Origin: Rapidithrix thailandica | GTDB lineage: Bacteria; Bacteroidota; Bacteroidia; Cytophagales; Flammeovirgaceae | Direction: 5' to 3' | Assembly (NCBI RefSeq): GCF_039710355.1 | Contig: NZ_JBDKWZ010000002.1 | Span: 478,776-542,775 of the forward strand | DNA: 64,000 nucleotides | In this document: positions 41,243-51,155 of the stretch, piece by piece | How the letters are laid out: the number at the start of each line of letters is the position of its first letter | Position numbering within the stretch: the stretch's first letter is position 1 | Made by a program: the position numbers and the translations under genes | The notes under the pieces: model-generated | What the model was told of the DNA's origin: nothing | The model's input: only the letters and a program-made list of their open reading frames with translations | Databases searched by the model: none

Positions 41243-43084
41243 ATGAAAGCTAAGAAAACTTCAATCATTGCACTGGTAGTCCTGATACTTTTATTTCCAG
41301 GTGGATTATTTTGCCAAAATTATGAACCATACCTCCAAAAATATGTCCATTCCACAGTTTCCTTAAACGATGAAAAATTAGCTCTCTTACAGTCAAAATA
41401 TACCCTAATCTCTCAGAATATAAACAGTCTTGTCACGCAATTAGAGGCGGACTTTGGCTATTATTTTTCAGTTCCGGAAGTACTTATAGCAGGAGGGGTC
41501 GGCACTCAAACCGCAATCAACGGACTGGGTTCAAGTGAAGGTTCTGACATAGACCTTAATATCCTGGTCAGGAAAGGCCCGTTTAATAATCAGCTCCCTT
41601 TATATATTTGGAATGCTGAGAACTTTAAGAAACGGGTGATGGCTTGGCTAAAGAACTACTTTCCAGAGCCTCAATATCAATATGCAATGAAAGATCCTGT
41701 CATAGAGATTTCTTCTTCCACCGTTTTGCCATCCGGTCAAACGTTTAATTACCATATAGATGTCGCCAGCTTTAATAAAATTAATACCACCCAACAGTGC
41801 ACACCCGACTGTGCAGAGTTAGCCATCTGGTCACCGCAAACTTCCCCCTCGTTTTTAATGACCAGATCATACTCCTTCTCTAATGATTTTACCAGTTATT
41901 TTCAGCAATATCAACAAGCCTTCTCGGTAGCAAAGATTTTGAAATACTGGAACAAAACATTAGTGGATTCAAATCCGGATGATACGCCTCCTTCCATCGC
42001 TTATTTAATAACGGATAAGAAATATTATAACCGAAACCTGACCCCTCCCAATATCACTTTGAGAAATTTAATCGAAGTTACTGACAGTATTCAAGATAAA
42101 GTATTTATTGATGGGTGTTCAACGGTTCAGAATGTTCATATTTATGTGCCTTTTTATCAAAGTTCGGCAAATGATGTATTAAGAAAAATGAGTAATGCCG
42201 CAAAGTCGCGCTTTTGTGATTCTGTGCATCATCTTTTACTATATCTTGATTCAGCCTTGGCAGCTCCATCGGAGAAGCAAGGATTGCAATATTTATCAAG
42301 TGTATTGCCAAATTTTAATGCCTTCCCAAACGGAACCTACACGATAAAGAATGCAGGGAGTAATAAGTATATGGAAATATTAGGAAATAGTTCGGCTTGG
42401 GGAGCGGATTTAATAACGGGGTCTTATCATGGCAGTGATAATCAAAAATTTACGGTAGAATATGTTGGTAATGACCTGCATGGAGATTATTACAAAATCA
42501 TGGCGGTGAATAGTAGTTTGTACCTGGATGTGTATGAGGGAAGTACAGCAAGCGGCCAAAAAATTATTCAATGGCCTTATTCCGGAAGTGATAATCAGCT
42601 TTGGTATATCCAATACACCGGCTTACAATCCAGTGATGAAGTTGCTTATACAATCGTGAGCAAGCGGAGTAATTTGTACTTGGATGGAACCAATCAAACT
42701 GTTGTTCAAGCCAACTATAATGGTACAAATGACAATCAATCCTGGATATTTAATGACATTCTCTCTTCCTCTAAAAAGACGCTTACTTCTTATAAATTTG
42801 CACAGGAACATGGCGCTACTGACCAACAAATAGATGCTCTGAATATATCCCCCAATCCCAATACCGGATTATTCGAGATTACGGTTCAAACAAATGAAAG
42901 CCAGCAACTAGGTATACAAATAGTCAACATGATGGGAGTAGAAATATACAAGACCGATAGAAATTGTATTCAAGGAACCCATAGGATAAAAATTGATCTA
43001 AAGAACATACCGTCCGGGATATATAATGTAGTTGTTTATACAAATACAGATAAAATAGCCAAAAGGATCATGGTTGCTCATTAG
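41243..43084 (+). CDS. Secreted nucleotidyltransferase-ricin protein with T9SS signal
   Basis: A 613-aa protein with an unusual domain set. Residues 1-25 are a signal peptide. Around 80-175 lies a polymerase-beta-like nucleotidyltransferase core with GGVGTQTAINGLGSSEGSDI and DL (Asp 102 and 104) and a third Asp 173 in NYHIDVAS, the spacing of cGAS/OAS-like and related transferases. Residues about 355-505 form a ricin-type beta-trefoil with SDNQKF, SDNQLW and NDNQSW repeats. The last 80 residues (LNISPNPNTGLFEITVQ, IPSGIYNVVVY) are a type A T9SS sorting domain. It is likely released or displayed outside the cell. The catalytic reaction is unknown. Confidence 0.78.
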   Translation: MKAKKTSIIALVVLILLFPGGLFCQNYEPYLQKYVHSTVSLNDEKLALLQSKYTLISQNINSLVTQLEADFGYYFSVPEVLIAGGVGTQTAINGLGSSEGSDIDLNILVRKGPFNNQLPLYIWNAENFKKRVMAWLKNYFPEPQYQYAMKDPVIEISSSTVLPSGQTFNYHIDVASFNKINTTQQCTPDCAELAIWSPQTSPSFLMTRSYSFSNDFTSYFQQYQQAFSVAKILKYWNKTLVDSNPDDTPPSIAYLITDKKYYNRNLTPPNITLRNLIEVTDSIQDKVFIDGCSTVQNVHIYVPFYQSSANDVLRKMSNAAKSRFCDSVHHLLLYLDSALAAPSEKQGLQYLSSVLPNFNAFPNGTYTIKNAGSNKYMEILGNSSAWGADLITGSYHGSDNQKFTVEYVGNDLHGDYYKIMAVNSSLYLDVYEGSTASGQKIIQWPYSGSDNQLWYIQYTGLQSSDEVAYTIVSKRSNLYLDGTNQTVVQANYNGTNDNQSWIFNDILSSSKKTLTSYKFAQEHGATDQQIDALNISPNPNTGLFEITVQTNESQQLGIQIVNMMGVEIYKTDRNCIQGTHRIKIDLKNIPSGIYNVVVYTNTDKIAKRIMVAH

Positions 43085-43132
43085 TAAGACTATAATCAAG
43101 GATGTCAAATAGTTGAAGGTTGTCCGACTTGA

Positions 43133-43179
43133 GGTTGTGGGGAACTTGTTCAGGTTTAACAACTTAAATTCCCACAACC
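43133..43179 (+). terminator. Hairpin after the secreted protein
   Basis: GGTTGTGG-GGAA pairs with TTCCCACAACC, with an inner TTGTT/AACAA pairing. A T-poor tail makes it a probable rather than certain terminator. Confidence 0.55.
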
Positions 43180-43185
43180 CTTTCA

Positions 43186-43734
43186 TTAGTAGTTGGTTCG
43201 GGCTTTACTTGAAAAAACGACTTCTATTAAAGGAGGAGGTAAGGTAAATTTTGGGACTCTGATCAAGAGAAGATTGTGTAGGGTTCTCTTCTTTTGCTTC
43301 CAATGGATATAATTGTATTTGACCGTTTTTTTAAGTATTTGATAATTTTTCCAATGCCATACCATCATTTTATACTCTGATTCATAGGCTGTTTCAAATC
43401 TCTCCAGATACGTTTTATACTGGTATCTGTAAGACTGTTACTTGCTAGGACTTTTCAACTTTTTATTGAATTGAGAAAGCTGTGTTTTAAGGTGGGGGAA
43501 CAAAAACCCTCCTCACCTCCTTAACAATCCCCCTACCCAAAGTTTCTTACTAAAAAAACACCCTAATCGGTTGTATTATTCAAAGGTATAACTATATTTG
43601 GGGAGATAGAATACAAGTCTTTGGGATACCTTCCTAGACTTATTTATCCGAAATGTATTAAACCGACAAAAGCTACAGGGTCATCTTTTTTTGTCCCGGA
43701 GGGCTGTTTTGTATAATCCCTGATTTCAACCACT
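43186..43734. other. Gene-poor stretch before rhs
   Basis: About 550 bases. A minus-strand frame of about 85 codons (ending at 43186, with WHWKNYQILKKTVKYNYIHW) is open but lacks a start and recognisable family, and may be a gene remnant. Nothing else is supported. Confidence 0.3.
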
Positions 43735-46700
43735 ATGTTACTAGCCAGCAACCACTTTACCCCTATCATAGGGCTGGATATCCATTTTACGGCTACTCCG
43801 CCCAACAACCCTTTTCATCCTTTTATCGGCATCCTGATGGACCCCATGGATTACATCCCCTTTCTGGGTTCCAACGTTCAGATCAACGGTCTCAAACGGG
43901 GCAATACGGACACCATGGGCATGCTGGTTACCTTTCAGCATATCCCTTTGTTCAACCCGCCTTTTGTCATGGAACCGGCCATCGGCCACGAGAGCCTCAA
44001 CTTTTTCGGCAGCCAGACGGTCTTTGCCGAAGGCTCCCGGCTCAGTCCCAAAGGCCATATGGTGATGAGTTGCAACGACATCGGCATTCCCTTTTCGGTG
44101 ACACCTGGCAAGGACAAGTTCCGGAAGCTGGTACCCACCCGGTATGCTCCCACGTCCTTCTCTTTGCCCATTCCCACTGGGCCTCCGGTCATCGTGGGCG
44201 GGCCCTATGTGCCGGACATCGAAGGCTTGATCACCGGGCTGATCACCAGCTTTGGTCTGGGCGCTTTGATGAAAGGGGCCAAAAATGGAATGACCCGGCT
44301 CAACGGCCTGTTGAAAAATAAAAAAGCGCCCAAGAAACTCACCGATGCCCTCTGTTGGTTGGGTTTTGAGCCGATCAACCTGATCACCGGGGCGGTGGTT
44401 TACGAAGGCAAGGATTTTGAATTGCCCGGACCGGTGCCTTTGTCCTGGGACCGGGCCTGGTATTCGGACACCGAATACGAAGGCTGGTTGGGGCACGGGG
44501 TGCATCATGCCCTGGACCGTTGTGTAGAACTTTACCCGGAGGAGGGAAATTTAGGCCTGCGGATGGAGGATGGCCGCCTGGTGGGCTTTCCGCTGCTGGA
44601 CTACGGGGAGGAATTCTATTCCCGTCAGGAAAAACTCACTTTGAAACGCTTGGGCAACGGTCGTTTTCAGATGATAGACCATAATAGTGCTCTTACGTAT
44701 CATTTTGAAGGATTTAACGGTTCGGATCGTTACCGATTGACGCGGATTGAAACCCCGGCGGGCAAAGCGCTGAGTTTGCATTTGAACGGGGACCGCTTGA
44801 CGGGGATCACCGACAGCGCGGGCCGGGAATTGGAAGTGGACAGCGATGCGAAAGGACGGATCACCGAAATCCGGTTGAATGAATCCACCTTGGTGGGCTA
44901 TCGCTACGATACGGAGGGAAATATGGCAGGCATCCTCGACTCCTTGGGGCAGGAAACCGTCATGGAATACCAAGAGCATTTGCTGGTGAAAAAGACCGAC
45001 CGGAACGGCCAGGCCTTTTACTGGGAATACGATAACGAATCCCGTTGTGTACACACCTGGGGAGACGGAGGCTATCAAGAAGGTTGGTTTGACTACCATA
45101 CCGAAGAGGGCTATAACCTCATCACCGATGCCAACGGGGCCACTACTACCTATCACTATACCCCGGAAGGGCTGGTGACTCAGGTAAAAGACCCTCTGGG
45201 CAACAGCCGCTTTTTGCAGTATACGGAGTTTATGGAGCTGTACCGGGAGATTGACGAGGCGGGTAATTTGACAGGCTACACCTATGACGAGCGGGGCAAC
45301 CGTACGGGCATTGTTTATCCGGACGGCACCGAAGAGGGTTTTGTCTACGATGAAGAAGACCGTTTGATCCTGGCCAGTGATGCCGAAGGCCAATGCCGTA
45401 CCTACAGTTATGTGGACGGAAAGCCGCATTTGCTCGGCAGCGTAGTAGAGCCGGACAACAGCTATACGATGTTTGAATACGATGAAGAGGATTTGTTGGT
45501 AGAAGTGCGGCAGAACGGACAAAAGAGCCTCCTGGCTTACGATGAACAACAGAACCTGGTAAGCTTTACCGATGCGATGGGGCACTCGACCCGTTGGGTG
45601 TACGATGATTGGGGCCGTGTGCGGGCGGTACAAGCCGAAGGGCAGAGCCAGCAACAGTTTAACTACGATGCCTTGGGCCGGGTGGTAGGCATTCAGGGAG
45701 CGGATAAAAACCAGACCCAACTGCGGTACAATGCCTATGACGAGGTGATCGAAGCCCTGGACAAACACCATCATGTGCGCTTTGAATACACACCAATGGG
45801 CAGCTTGAAGATGCGGGAGGAAAACGGCAAGAAGGTGTTTTTCGACTACGACAAGATGGAGCAATTGCTCAGGATCGAGAACGAACGGCAAGAGCGGTAC
45901 CGCTTTACCCGAAACCTGAAGGGGGACATTATCGAGGAAGAGGGTTTTGACGGCTTGACGAGACGGTATGACCGTGATGGCGCGGGCAAGGTGTTGAAAG
46001 TACAACGGCCGGGCAAACGCTTTTCGGAATACGAATACGATGCCTTGGGGCGGATCAGCCGGGTGGACCACCAGGACGGTAGCTGGGAGACCTATGGCTA
46101 CAACAAGAACGGGCAGCTGGTAGAGGCCCGCACAGAGAAGAACGCGATCTCGATCGAACGGGATGCCTTGGGTAGAGTGATCCGGGAGGTACAGACCTCG
46201 GGCTTGCCGGGAGAAGAGGGCTACGAAGTGCTCAGTACCTACAACCGGGACGGACAGCGCACACAGATCACCTCCTCTTTGGGAGCCGATATTCAAAACA
46301 ACTACGATGTTCTGGGCAGAAGAACCGGAACCACAGCCCGGGTCCAAACAGAGGAAGAAGGCGAGGCAAAAACCTGGGAGGCAAAGTTACAACACAATGC
46401 CTTGGGGCAGGAAATAGAGCGGGAGCTGACCGGAGGAATCACCTCCACCTTTACCTATGACGAGGCGGGCCGCCCGACCTCCCAACGGGTGAAGCGGGGC
46501 TTTCACGACAACCGGCACTACCGCTACCATTGGGATGCCAACCACCGTTTGAAAGAGACGCTGAATGCCTTGACCCAGGGCAAGATCCAATATGCCTACG
46601 ATGCCTTTGGCAACCTGGCTTCGGCAAAGTACCAGGACGGCAGCTACGATTACAAGTTGCCCGATGAGGTGGGCAACCTCTACAAAGACCCGAAAAAGCA

Positions 46701-48003
46701 AGAGGTCTACGGAAAGGGCGGCAAGTTGCTCAAAGACCGGGACTGGTACTACCAATACGATGAGGAGGGCAACCTGATCCGTAAAACCAAAGAGGAAGTG
46801 TCTTTGGAATCTCAGGAACCCCAAACAAAAAAAGAAGTGCCTCCATCGAAATTCAGTTTGTTTCTGGACGAAAAGGAATGGGGAGCGCCCGAAGAGACGC
46901 GGAAGAAACGCTATACCCAGGCGGAAAAAGAGGCGTATTTGCAGAACAAAGCCCGGCAAGGATCCGGTGCACCCCGTTGGAAACACGGGGACTGGTACTA
47001 CACCTGGCAGGCCAACGGGATGTTGCAAAGTGTAAAGCGTCCGGACGGCACGGAGATCTCTTTCGAATACGATGCCTTGGGTAGAAGAACGGCCAAACTC
47101 AACCATGCTACCGAAGAGATCACTAGGTTTGTATGGGACGGGAACGTACCTTTGCACGAGTGGCGTTATGCCCTGAAAGACCGGCCGCAGACGGTGGCCG
47201 ATGAGCTGGGAATACTCAGCTTGGACAAAGCCGAACCGGTAGAAAACCTGATCACCTGGGTCTTTGACGAAGGCAGTTTTGTGCCAAGCGCCAAGATCGT
47301 GGAAGGGGAAACCTATTCCATCGTCTCGGATTATTTGGGTACACCATGCCTGATGTACAACCATGTAGGCAACCTGGTCTGGCAAGCCGAACTGGACATC
47401 TATGGAAAGATCCGAACCCTGGAAAGAGGCTCAATTCAAGACTGCCCCTTCCGTTACCAAGGGCAGTACGAGGATTCGGAGACAGGCTTGTACTATAACC
47501 GCTTCCGGTACTATTCGCCTGAATCAGGGACGTATATTTCACAGGATCCTATTGGGTTGATGGGGAACAATCCGAATATTTATGCTTATACTAAGGATAG
47601 TAATGCTTGGGTGGATGTTTTAGGACTGAATGAAATTGTTCCGACTGACTTAGTAGCTTTTGGAAATTCTACAACACCAAGGGCCCCTAGGGTAAAAGAT
47701 GTGGCAGATGCAATGGAAGGAGATATAATTAAATCACAAAAGTATGTTCAGTGGCCTAAAGGGGCTTCTACTTTTAATAGCCCAGATAATGCTCCACTTT
47801 CTGGTCATTACCATGTTTTCACTAAAGGAACGTCACTCCCAAGTGGCTTAGCAATTAAAGCAGATGGGGTGGATGTTGGCGGCCCAATGAGAAAAGGACA
47901 TCATACCATTTACAATATAGAGGATATGAGTTATGAAGAATTTAAAGCAAAGTTTAGTGAAATTCAATCTCACTATGGAGGCAAAAAAGCAAAATGTACA
48001 TAA
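43735..48003 (+). CDS. Full-length Rhs protein with PAAR-like head and Tse2-like toxin
   Basis: A 1,422-aa polymorphic toxin. Residues 1-160 are a PAAR-like tip domain (FGSQTVFAEGSRLSPKGHMV) used to cap type VI spikes. They are followed by DUF6531 (DLELPGPVPLSWDRAWYSD-like segment near 220-240), about 20 YD repeats (YDALGR, YDEEGN types) forming the shell, and the RHS core ending RYYSPESGTYISQDPIGL near residue 1274. The last about 125 residues are the toxin: GTSLPSGLAIKADG and HHTIYNIEDMSYEEF resemble the Tse2 ADP-ribosyltransferase-like fold. Base composition drops sharply at the core/toxin joint. The immunity gene follows 9 bases later. Confidence 0.9.
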   Translation: MLLASNHFTPIIGLDIHFTATPPNNPFHPFIGILMDPMDYIPFLGSNVQINGLKRGNTDTMGMLVTFQHIPLFNPPFVMEPAIGHESLNFFGSQTVFAEGSRLSPKGHMVMSCNDIGIPFSVTPGKDKFRKLVPTRYAPTSFSLPIPTGPPVIVGGPYVPDIEGLITGLITSFGLGALMKGAKNGMTRLNGLLKNKKAPKKLTDALCWLGFEPINLITGAVVYEGKDFELPGPVPLSWDRAWYSDTEYEGWLGHGVHHALDRCVELYPEEGNLGLRMEDGRLVGFPLLDYGEEFYSRQEKLTLKRLGNGRFQMIDHNSALTYHFEGFNGSDRYRLTRIETPAGKALSLHLNGDRLTGITDSAGRELEVDSDAKGRITEIRLNESTLVGYRYDTEGNMAGILDSLGQETVMEYQEHLLVKKTDRNGQAFYWEYDNESRCVHTWGDGGYQEGWFDYHTEEGYNLITDANGATTTYHYTPEGLVTQVKDPLGNSRFLQYTEFMELYREIDEAGNLTGYTYDERGNRTGIVYPDGTEEGFVYDEEDRLILASDAEGQCRTYSYVDGKPHLLGSVVEPDNSYTMFEYDEEDLLVEVRQNGQKSLLAYDEQQNLVSFTDAMGHSTRWVYDDWGRVRAVQAEGQSQQQFNYDALGRVVGIQGADKNQTQLRYNAYDEVIEALDKHHHVRFEYTPMGSLKMREENGKKVFFDYDKMEQLLRIENERQERYRFTRNLKGDIIEEEGFDGLTRRYDRDGAGKVLKVQRPGKRFSEYEYDALGRISRVDHQDGSWETYGYNKNGQLVEARTEKNAISIERDALGRVIREVQTSGLPGEEGYEVLSTYNRDGQRTQITSSLGADIQNNYDVLGRRTGTTARVQTEEEGEAKTWEAKLQHNALGQEIERELTGGITSTFTYDEAGRPTSQRVKRGFHDNRHYRYHWDANHRLKETLNALTQGKIQYAYDAFGNLASAKYQDGSYDYKLPDEVGNLYKDPKKQEVYGKGGKLLKDRDWYYQYDEEGNLIRKTKEEVSLESQEPQTKKEVPPSKFSLFLDEKEWGAPEETRKKRYTQAEKEAYLQNKARQGSGAPRWKHGDWYYTWQANGMLQSVKRPDGTEISFEYDALGRRTAKLNHATEEITRFVWDGNVPLHEWRYALKDRPQTVADELGILSLDKAEPVENLITWVFDEGSFVPSAKIVEGETYSIVSDYLGTPCLMYNHVGNLVWQAELDIYGKIRTLERGSIQDCPFRYQGQYEDSETGLYYNRFRYYSPESGTYISQDPIGLMGNNPNIYAYTKDSNAWVDVLGLNEIVPTDLVAFGNSTTPRAPRVKDVADAMEGDIIKSQKYVQWPKGASTFNSPDNAPLSGHYHVFTKGTSLPSGLAIKADGVDVGGPMRKGHHTIYNIEDMSYEEFKAKFSEIQSHYGGKKAKCT

Positions 48004-48012
48004 TATAAAAGC

Positions 48013-48504
48013 ATGAAAAAACAATCAATTGAGTGGAAGGAACTTTTAAGCAAGGAAGAAGAATTAAGTAGCTTAAGATATAATTATTTTAAATTGGATA
48101 CTGAATTGATTTTAAAAGATATAAAAGTGTCTTTTAAGACAAATGACAGATTGCCAATTGTCTTAAGTATCCTTGAAAAAATGAGTGACCAAATAAAACG
48201 AAACTTAATAGATGAATTAGTTTTCACTGCTGTAAATGGGCCTGCAAGTTATTTAGGTGCAGCTAAAGATATTATTTTAAATTTGGATAAAGATTGGCTA
48301 AACATGAATATATCCAGCTCTATTGATAAAGTACTGAATGCAAATATTGAACATGATTACCTAGATTATGTATACAGAAATATCGCAGACTTACTGAATG
48401 ATCTCCACTTTAAAAGTAAATTAATAGAATTTATCACTAAATACTGTAAGCATAGTAAAGACCAAGATATAATAGAAATCTATACAGATTTCAGCTCTAA
48501 TTAA
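48013..48504 (+). CDS. Immunity protein for the Rhs Tse2-like toxin
   Basis: A 163-aa, all-helical, AT-rich protein with repeated hydrophobic helices (LPIVLSILEKMSDQIKRNLI, ADLLNDLHFKSKLIEFITKY), compatible with an ARM/HEAT-type immunity fold. It starts 9 bases after the rhs stop and ends at a terminator. Cognate immunity is inferred from its position; the family is not recognised. Confidence 0.72.
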   Translation: MKKQSIEWKELLSKEEELSSLRYNYFKLDTELILKDIKVSFKTNDRLPIVLSILEKMSDQIKRNLIDELVFTAVNGPASYLGAAKDIILNLDKDWLNMNISSSIDKVLNANIEHDYLDYVYRNIADLLNDLHFKSKLIEFITKYCKHSKDQDIIEIYTDFSSN

Positions 48505-48529
48505 GCTATTCAAAGTTACCAGTTTTACA

Positions 48530-48566
48530 AAAAAAGCCCACGAAGAAGAGATTCATGGGCTTTTTT
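48530..48566 (+). terminator. Terminator of the rhs-immunity pair
   Basis: An 11-bp perfect stem AAAAAAGCCCA/TGGGCTTTTTT. The next orphan Rhs fragment begins inside its right arm, which supplies an ATG. Confidence 0.85.
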
Positions 48567-49265
48567 ATATCTCCTCCCTCCACCAAAATCATCCAAGAAG
48601 GTGTGTACAGCATTGTCACCGATTACATCAACAAACCCATTGCTGCCTACAACGGAGTGTGGAACCTCGTCTGGGAGGTGGAATACGATATTTACGGCAA
48701 TATCCGCAGCCAAACCAAAGGAGCAGCGCATTTTATCCCTTTCCGGAACCAAGGACAGTACGAAGATGTAGAGACAGGCTTGTACTACAACCGTTTTAGG
48801 TATTACGATGGAAACAGTGGGATGTATATTTCCTAGGATCCGATTGGACTACTCGGAAACTCTTCAAATTTTTATGCTTATGCACTTGATATAAATTATG
48901 AGGTTGATGTTTTTGGGTTGGACTGTTTAAAACCAGAAAGAGGGTATCTTAGAGGAAAGGCTCATGGTATAAATTGGCAAAAGAGTGATGCTATAAAAAG
49001 AGCAAGTAAACCACCATATAGACCTCAAGGAAAATGGAGGAATAAAAAAGATTTAGAGTATGCAGGAAAACAAGCAGCAACTCTTTCTCCTGAAGATGGA
49101 TTTAAAGATTTTCCTATAAACCCAGACCATAAAAGTATAGTATACTATAAAGATGGTTCAGAGTCCATACCAGATATGATCAGAGTAAGAAATAATGGAA
49201 ACGGAACATTTCATGGCTTTCCTATAGATTCTAAAACAGCAGAACCAATTAGAAATAAAGAATAA
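48555..49265 (+). pseudogene. Orphan Rhs module 2: lineage-B core plus nuclease-like toxin, TAG-interrupted
   Basis: The frame opens in the terminator arm (MGFFISPPSTK) and runs through a lineage-B Rhs core (VTDYINKPIAAYNGVWNLVW, YYDGNSGMYIS). There the conserved CAG codon is TAG (48834-48836), then DPIGLLGN and the toxin follow in the same frame. The toxin has HGINWQKSDAIKRASKPPYR, YAGKQAATLSPEDGF and RVRNNGNGTFHGFP, a pattern I associate tentatively with Ntox24-like RNase or nuclease toxins. It is not expressed as a fusion unless read through. A start at an internal codon after the stop could still give the toxin part. Confidence 0.75.
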
Positions 49266-49278
49266 ATGACTTTAAATT

Positions 49279-49788
49279 ATGTTCTATATTGAATTAAAAA
49301 AAGATATACTGTTAGGTCATTATGATAGTGAAGATGAAAGTGTAAGTGAAGCGGTTTTTTCAATTTATCCAGATTATGAAAATTATGAATTTATTATTCA
49401 TTTAAATAATGATTTAAAACTGTTACTTGATTTTAGAGGGGATATGAGTGAAATATATAATGATGTGATTAAAATGATGAGGGCGATTAACCATGGAGAC
49501 GGTATGATTAAAATTAATTTTTTATCAAGCTCTTTTTCTGCAATTTGGCATATTGAAATCAAAAGTGATGATATTAAAATAATCCCACAATGGACGACAG
49601 CAAATTTAGAGTTTAAAGGCAAGAAAGTTACACCTGATAAGTATCATAAATTTGAATCTCCGATAATCATAACAAAAGCTTTGTTATTAAGTGAATGGAA
49701 CAAACTATTGGAAGAAATTAAAAATGATTTATTAAAAGTAGGATACCCTCATAACTTAAAAGGGTTTGATTATTTAATGAATCTCTAA
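49279..49788 (+). CDS. Immunity protein of orphan module 2
   Basis: A 169-aa AT-rich acidic protein (FYIELKKDILLGHYDSEDES, AIWHIEIKSDDIKIIPQWTT) 13 bases after its toxin fragment. It stays open although the toxin is interrupted. The family is not recognised; immunity is inferred from order. Confidence 0.65.
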   Translation: MFYIELKKDILLGHYDSEDESVSEAVFSIYPDYENYEFIIHLNNDLKLLLDFRGDMSEIYNDVIKMMRAINHGDGMIKINFLSSSFSAIWHIEIKSDDIKIIPQWTTANLEFKGKKVTPDKYHKFESPIIITKALLLSEWNKLLEEIKNDLLKVGYPHNLKGFDYLMNL

Positions 49789-49915
49789 AGTCAAAATACA
49801 TTAATGAGCTGTATAGCCAACTTTGGTGTATTACAATTGCAATACAGTCATTACAGTGGACTTCGAAAGTAGGAGTAGCAATTTTAGCCAAAGTTGACTT
49901 GCTCTAAAGTTTATC

Positions 49916-49951
49916 AAAAAATCCCATGAATCATTATTTATGGGATTTTTT
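49916..49951 (+). terminator. Terminator of module 2
   Basis: Stem AAAAAATCCCAT/ATGGGATTTTTT. The next Rhs fragment starts about 25 bases after its T-tract. Confidence 0.82.
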
Positions 49952-50018
49952 ATATCCTCATTTTACCATGTAGATAACCTATTCCATCGTATCGAATTAT
50001 TTAGGTACTCCATGCCTG

Positions 50019-50651
50019 ATGTACAACCACGTAGGCAATCTGGTTTGGCAAGCCGAATTGGACATCTATGGAAAAATCCGAACCCTAGAAAGAGGCTCGA
50101 TTCAAGATTGTCCCTTCCGTTACCAAGGCCAGTACGAGGATGTAGAGACGGGATTGTATTATAACCGTTTTAGGTATTACTCGCCTGAATCAGGGACGTA
50201 TATTTCACAGGACCCGATTGGCTTGGCGGGGAATAATCCGAATATTTATGCTTATGTATGGGATAGTAATGCTTGGATTGACCCGTTTGGGTTGTCAGAA
50301 GGTGTATATGCTGAAATGCAATCATATATTTTTACTGATGCATGGATGAAAGGTCCTCATGCTAATATCATGGGACCAAAAGGAAAGTTAGCAGAAGCTT
50401 TTTTGCAAGTTAATAACGGAAAATTAAACTGGGTTTTAAAGCATGATAGTAATGTTCCTAAGAAGCTTAGAAAGCAAGTAAATAAAGTTGTTGAAAAAAT
50501 GATTGATGATGATGCTATAATGCAGATAGCTAAAGAACAGACAGATAAAATAATTAAAGATTTAGAAAATCAATCAACTAAGAATATGAAAGATGTAGCT
50601 AAACGGAACCTTCCAAGGTTTAAAGAGATGTTGAAATTATTCTGTAAATAA
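50019..50651 (+). CDS. Orphan Rhs module 3: lineage-A core plus unknown toxin
   Basis: A 210-aa frame. The lineage-A core (MYNHVGNLVWQAELDIYGKI through YISQDPIGLAGNNPNIYAY) is nearly identical to the parent Rhs, and homology starts already at about 49976. A TAG upstream makes the ATG at 50019 the first usable start. The toxin (from about residue 98) is helical and basic (FTDAWMKGPHANIMGPKGKL, KLRKQVNKVVEKMIDDDAIM, NLPRFKEMLKLFCK) and is not recognised. It is intact and followed after 1 base by its partner gene. Confidence 0.75.
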   Translation: MYNHVGNLVWQAELDIYGKIRTLERGSIQDCPFRYQGQYEDVETGLYYNRFRYYSPESGTYISQDPIGLAGNNPNIYAYVWDSNAWIDPFGLSEGVYAEMQSYIFTDAWMKGPHANIMGPKGKLAEAFLQVNNGKLNWVLKHDSNVPKKLRKQVNKVVEKMIDDDAIMQIAKEQTDKIIKDLENQSTKNMKDVAKRNLPRFKEMLKLFCK

Positions 50652-50652
50652 A

Positions 50653-51090
50653 ATGAAAATAGATATTAATAAAATAATTGATACAGGTAAGGTATTTGAA
50701 TTATCAAAAAAATCCTCAATAGAAGAGTTCTATCAAAAACATAAACTGATAGAGAAGAGGAATTCTTATGATGATGGCAGTTTTTATAGTGTTTTATTAG
50801 GATGGAATGAGTTCTTTTTTGAAAATGACAAGCTTACATCAGTGAATATAGATATTAGTAATACAAAAATTGTATTTACAAATTCTAAGAATACAATAAA
50901 ATATAATTCTAAGTTAAATAAAGTTATTTCGTATCTGAATTTAACAAATAAAGAATGGGCTTTTTATTCCCCATATTGTTTTACACATCAATTATGTATT
51001 AAATCAAATAATGTTTATTTCTTTTTTATGAATTCAGATGAAAAAAGGATGAGGTTGAATAAGATAAAAATATCATGGGATGATTTGTAA
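50653..51090 (+). CDS. Immunity protein of orphan module 3
   Basis: A 145-aa AT-rich protein (ELSKKSSIEEFYQKHKLIEK, LLGWNEFFFENDKLTSVNID) directly behind its toxin. A beta-rich middle is predicted; the family is not recognised. Confidence 0.65.
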   Translation: MKIDINKIIDTGKVFELSKKSSIEEFYQKHKLIEKRNSYDDGSFYSVLLGWNEFFFENDKLTSVNIDISNTKIVFTNSKNTIKYNSKLNKVISYLNLTNKEWAFYSPYCFTHQLCIKSNNVYFFFMNSDEKRMRLNKIKISWDDL

Positions 51091-51124
51091 TTTGTGTTCT
51101 TATAATGAGAAGTAATAAAAGTTA

Positions 51125-51154
51125 AATAAACCACGGTGTATGCTGTGGTTTATT
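51125..51154. terminator. Bidirectional terminator of module 3
   Basis: A 10-bp perfect stem AATAAACCAC/GTGGTTTATT lies between the immunity gene and the convergent regulator remnant. Confidence 0.75.
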
Positions 51155-51155
51155 C

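Noticed and set aside
44551..46347. 598-codon open frame antisense to rhs
   Set aside because: It mirrors the codon-biased, repeat-rich YD region on the other strand. It has low-complexity hydrophobic content with no family match, and the plus-strand Rhs is certain.
46387..47385. 332-codon antisense frame in rhs
   Set aside because: Same shadow effect of the YD-repeat region.
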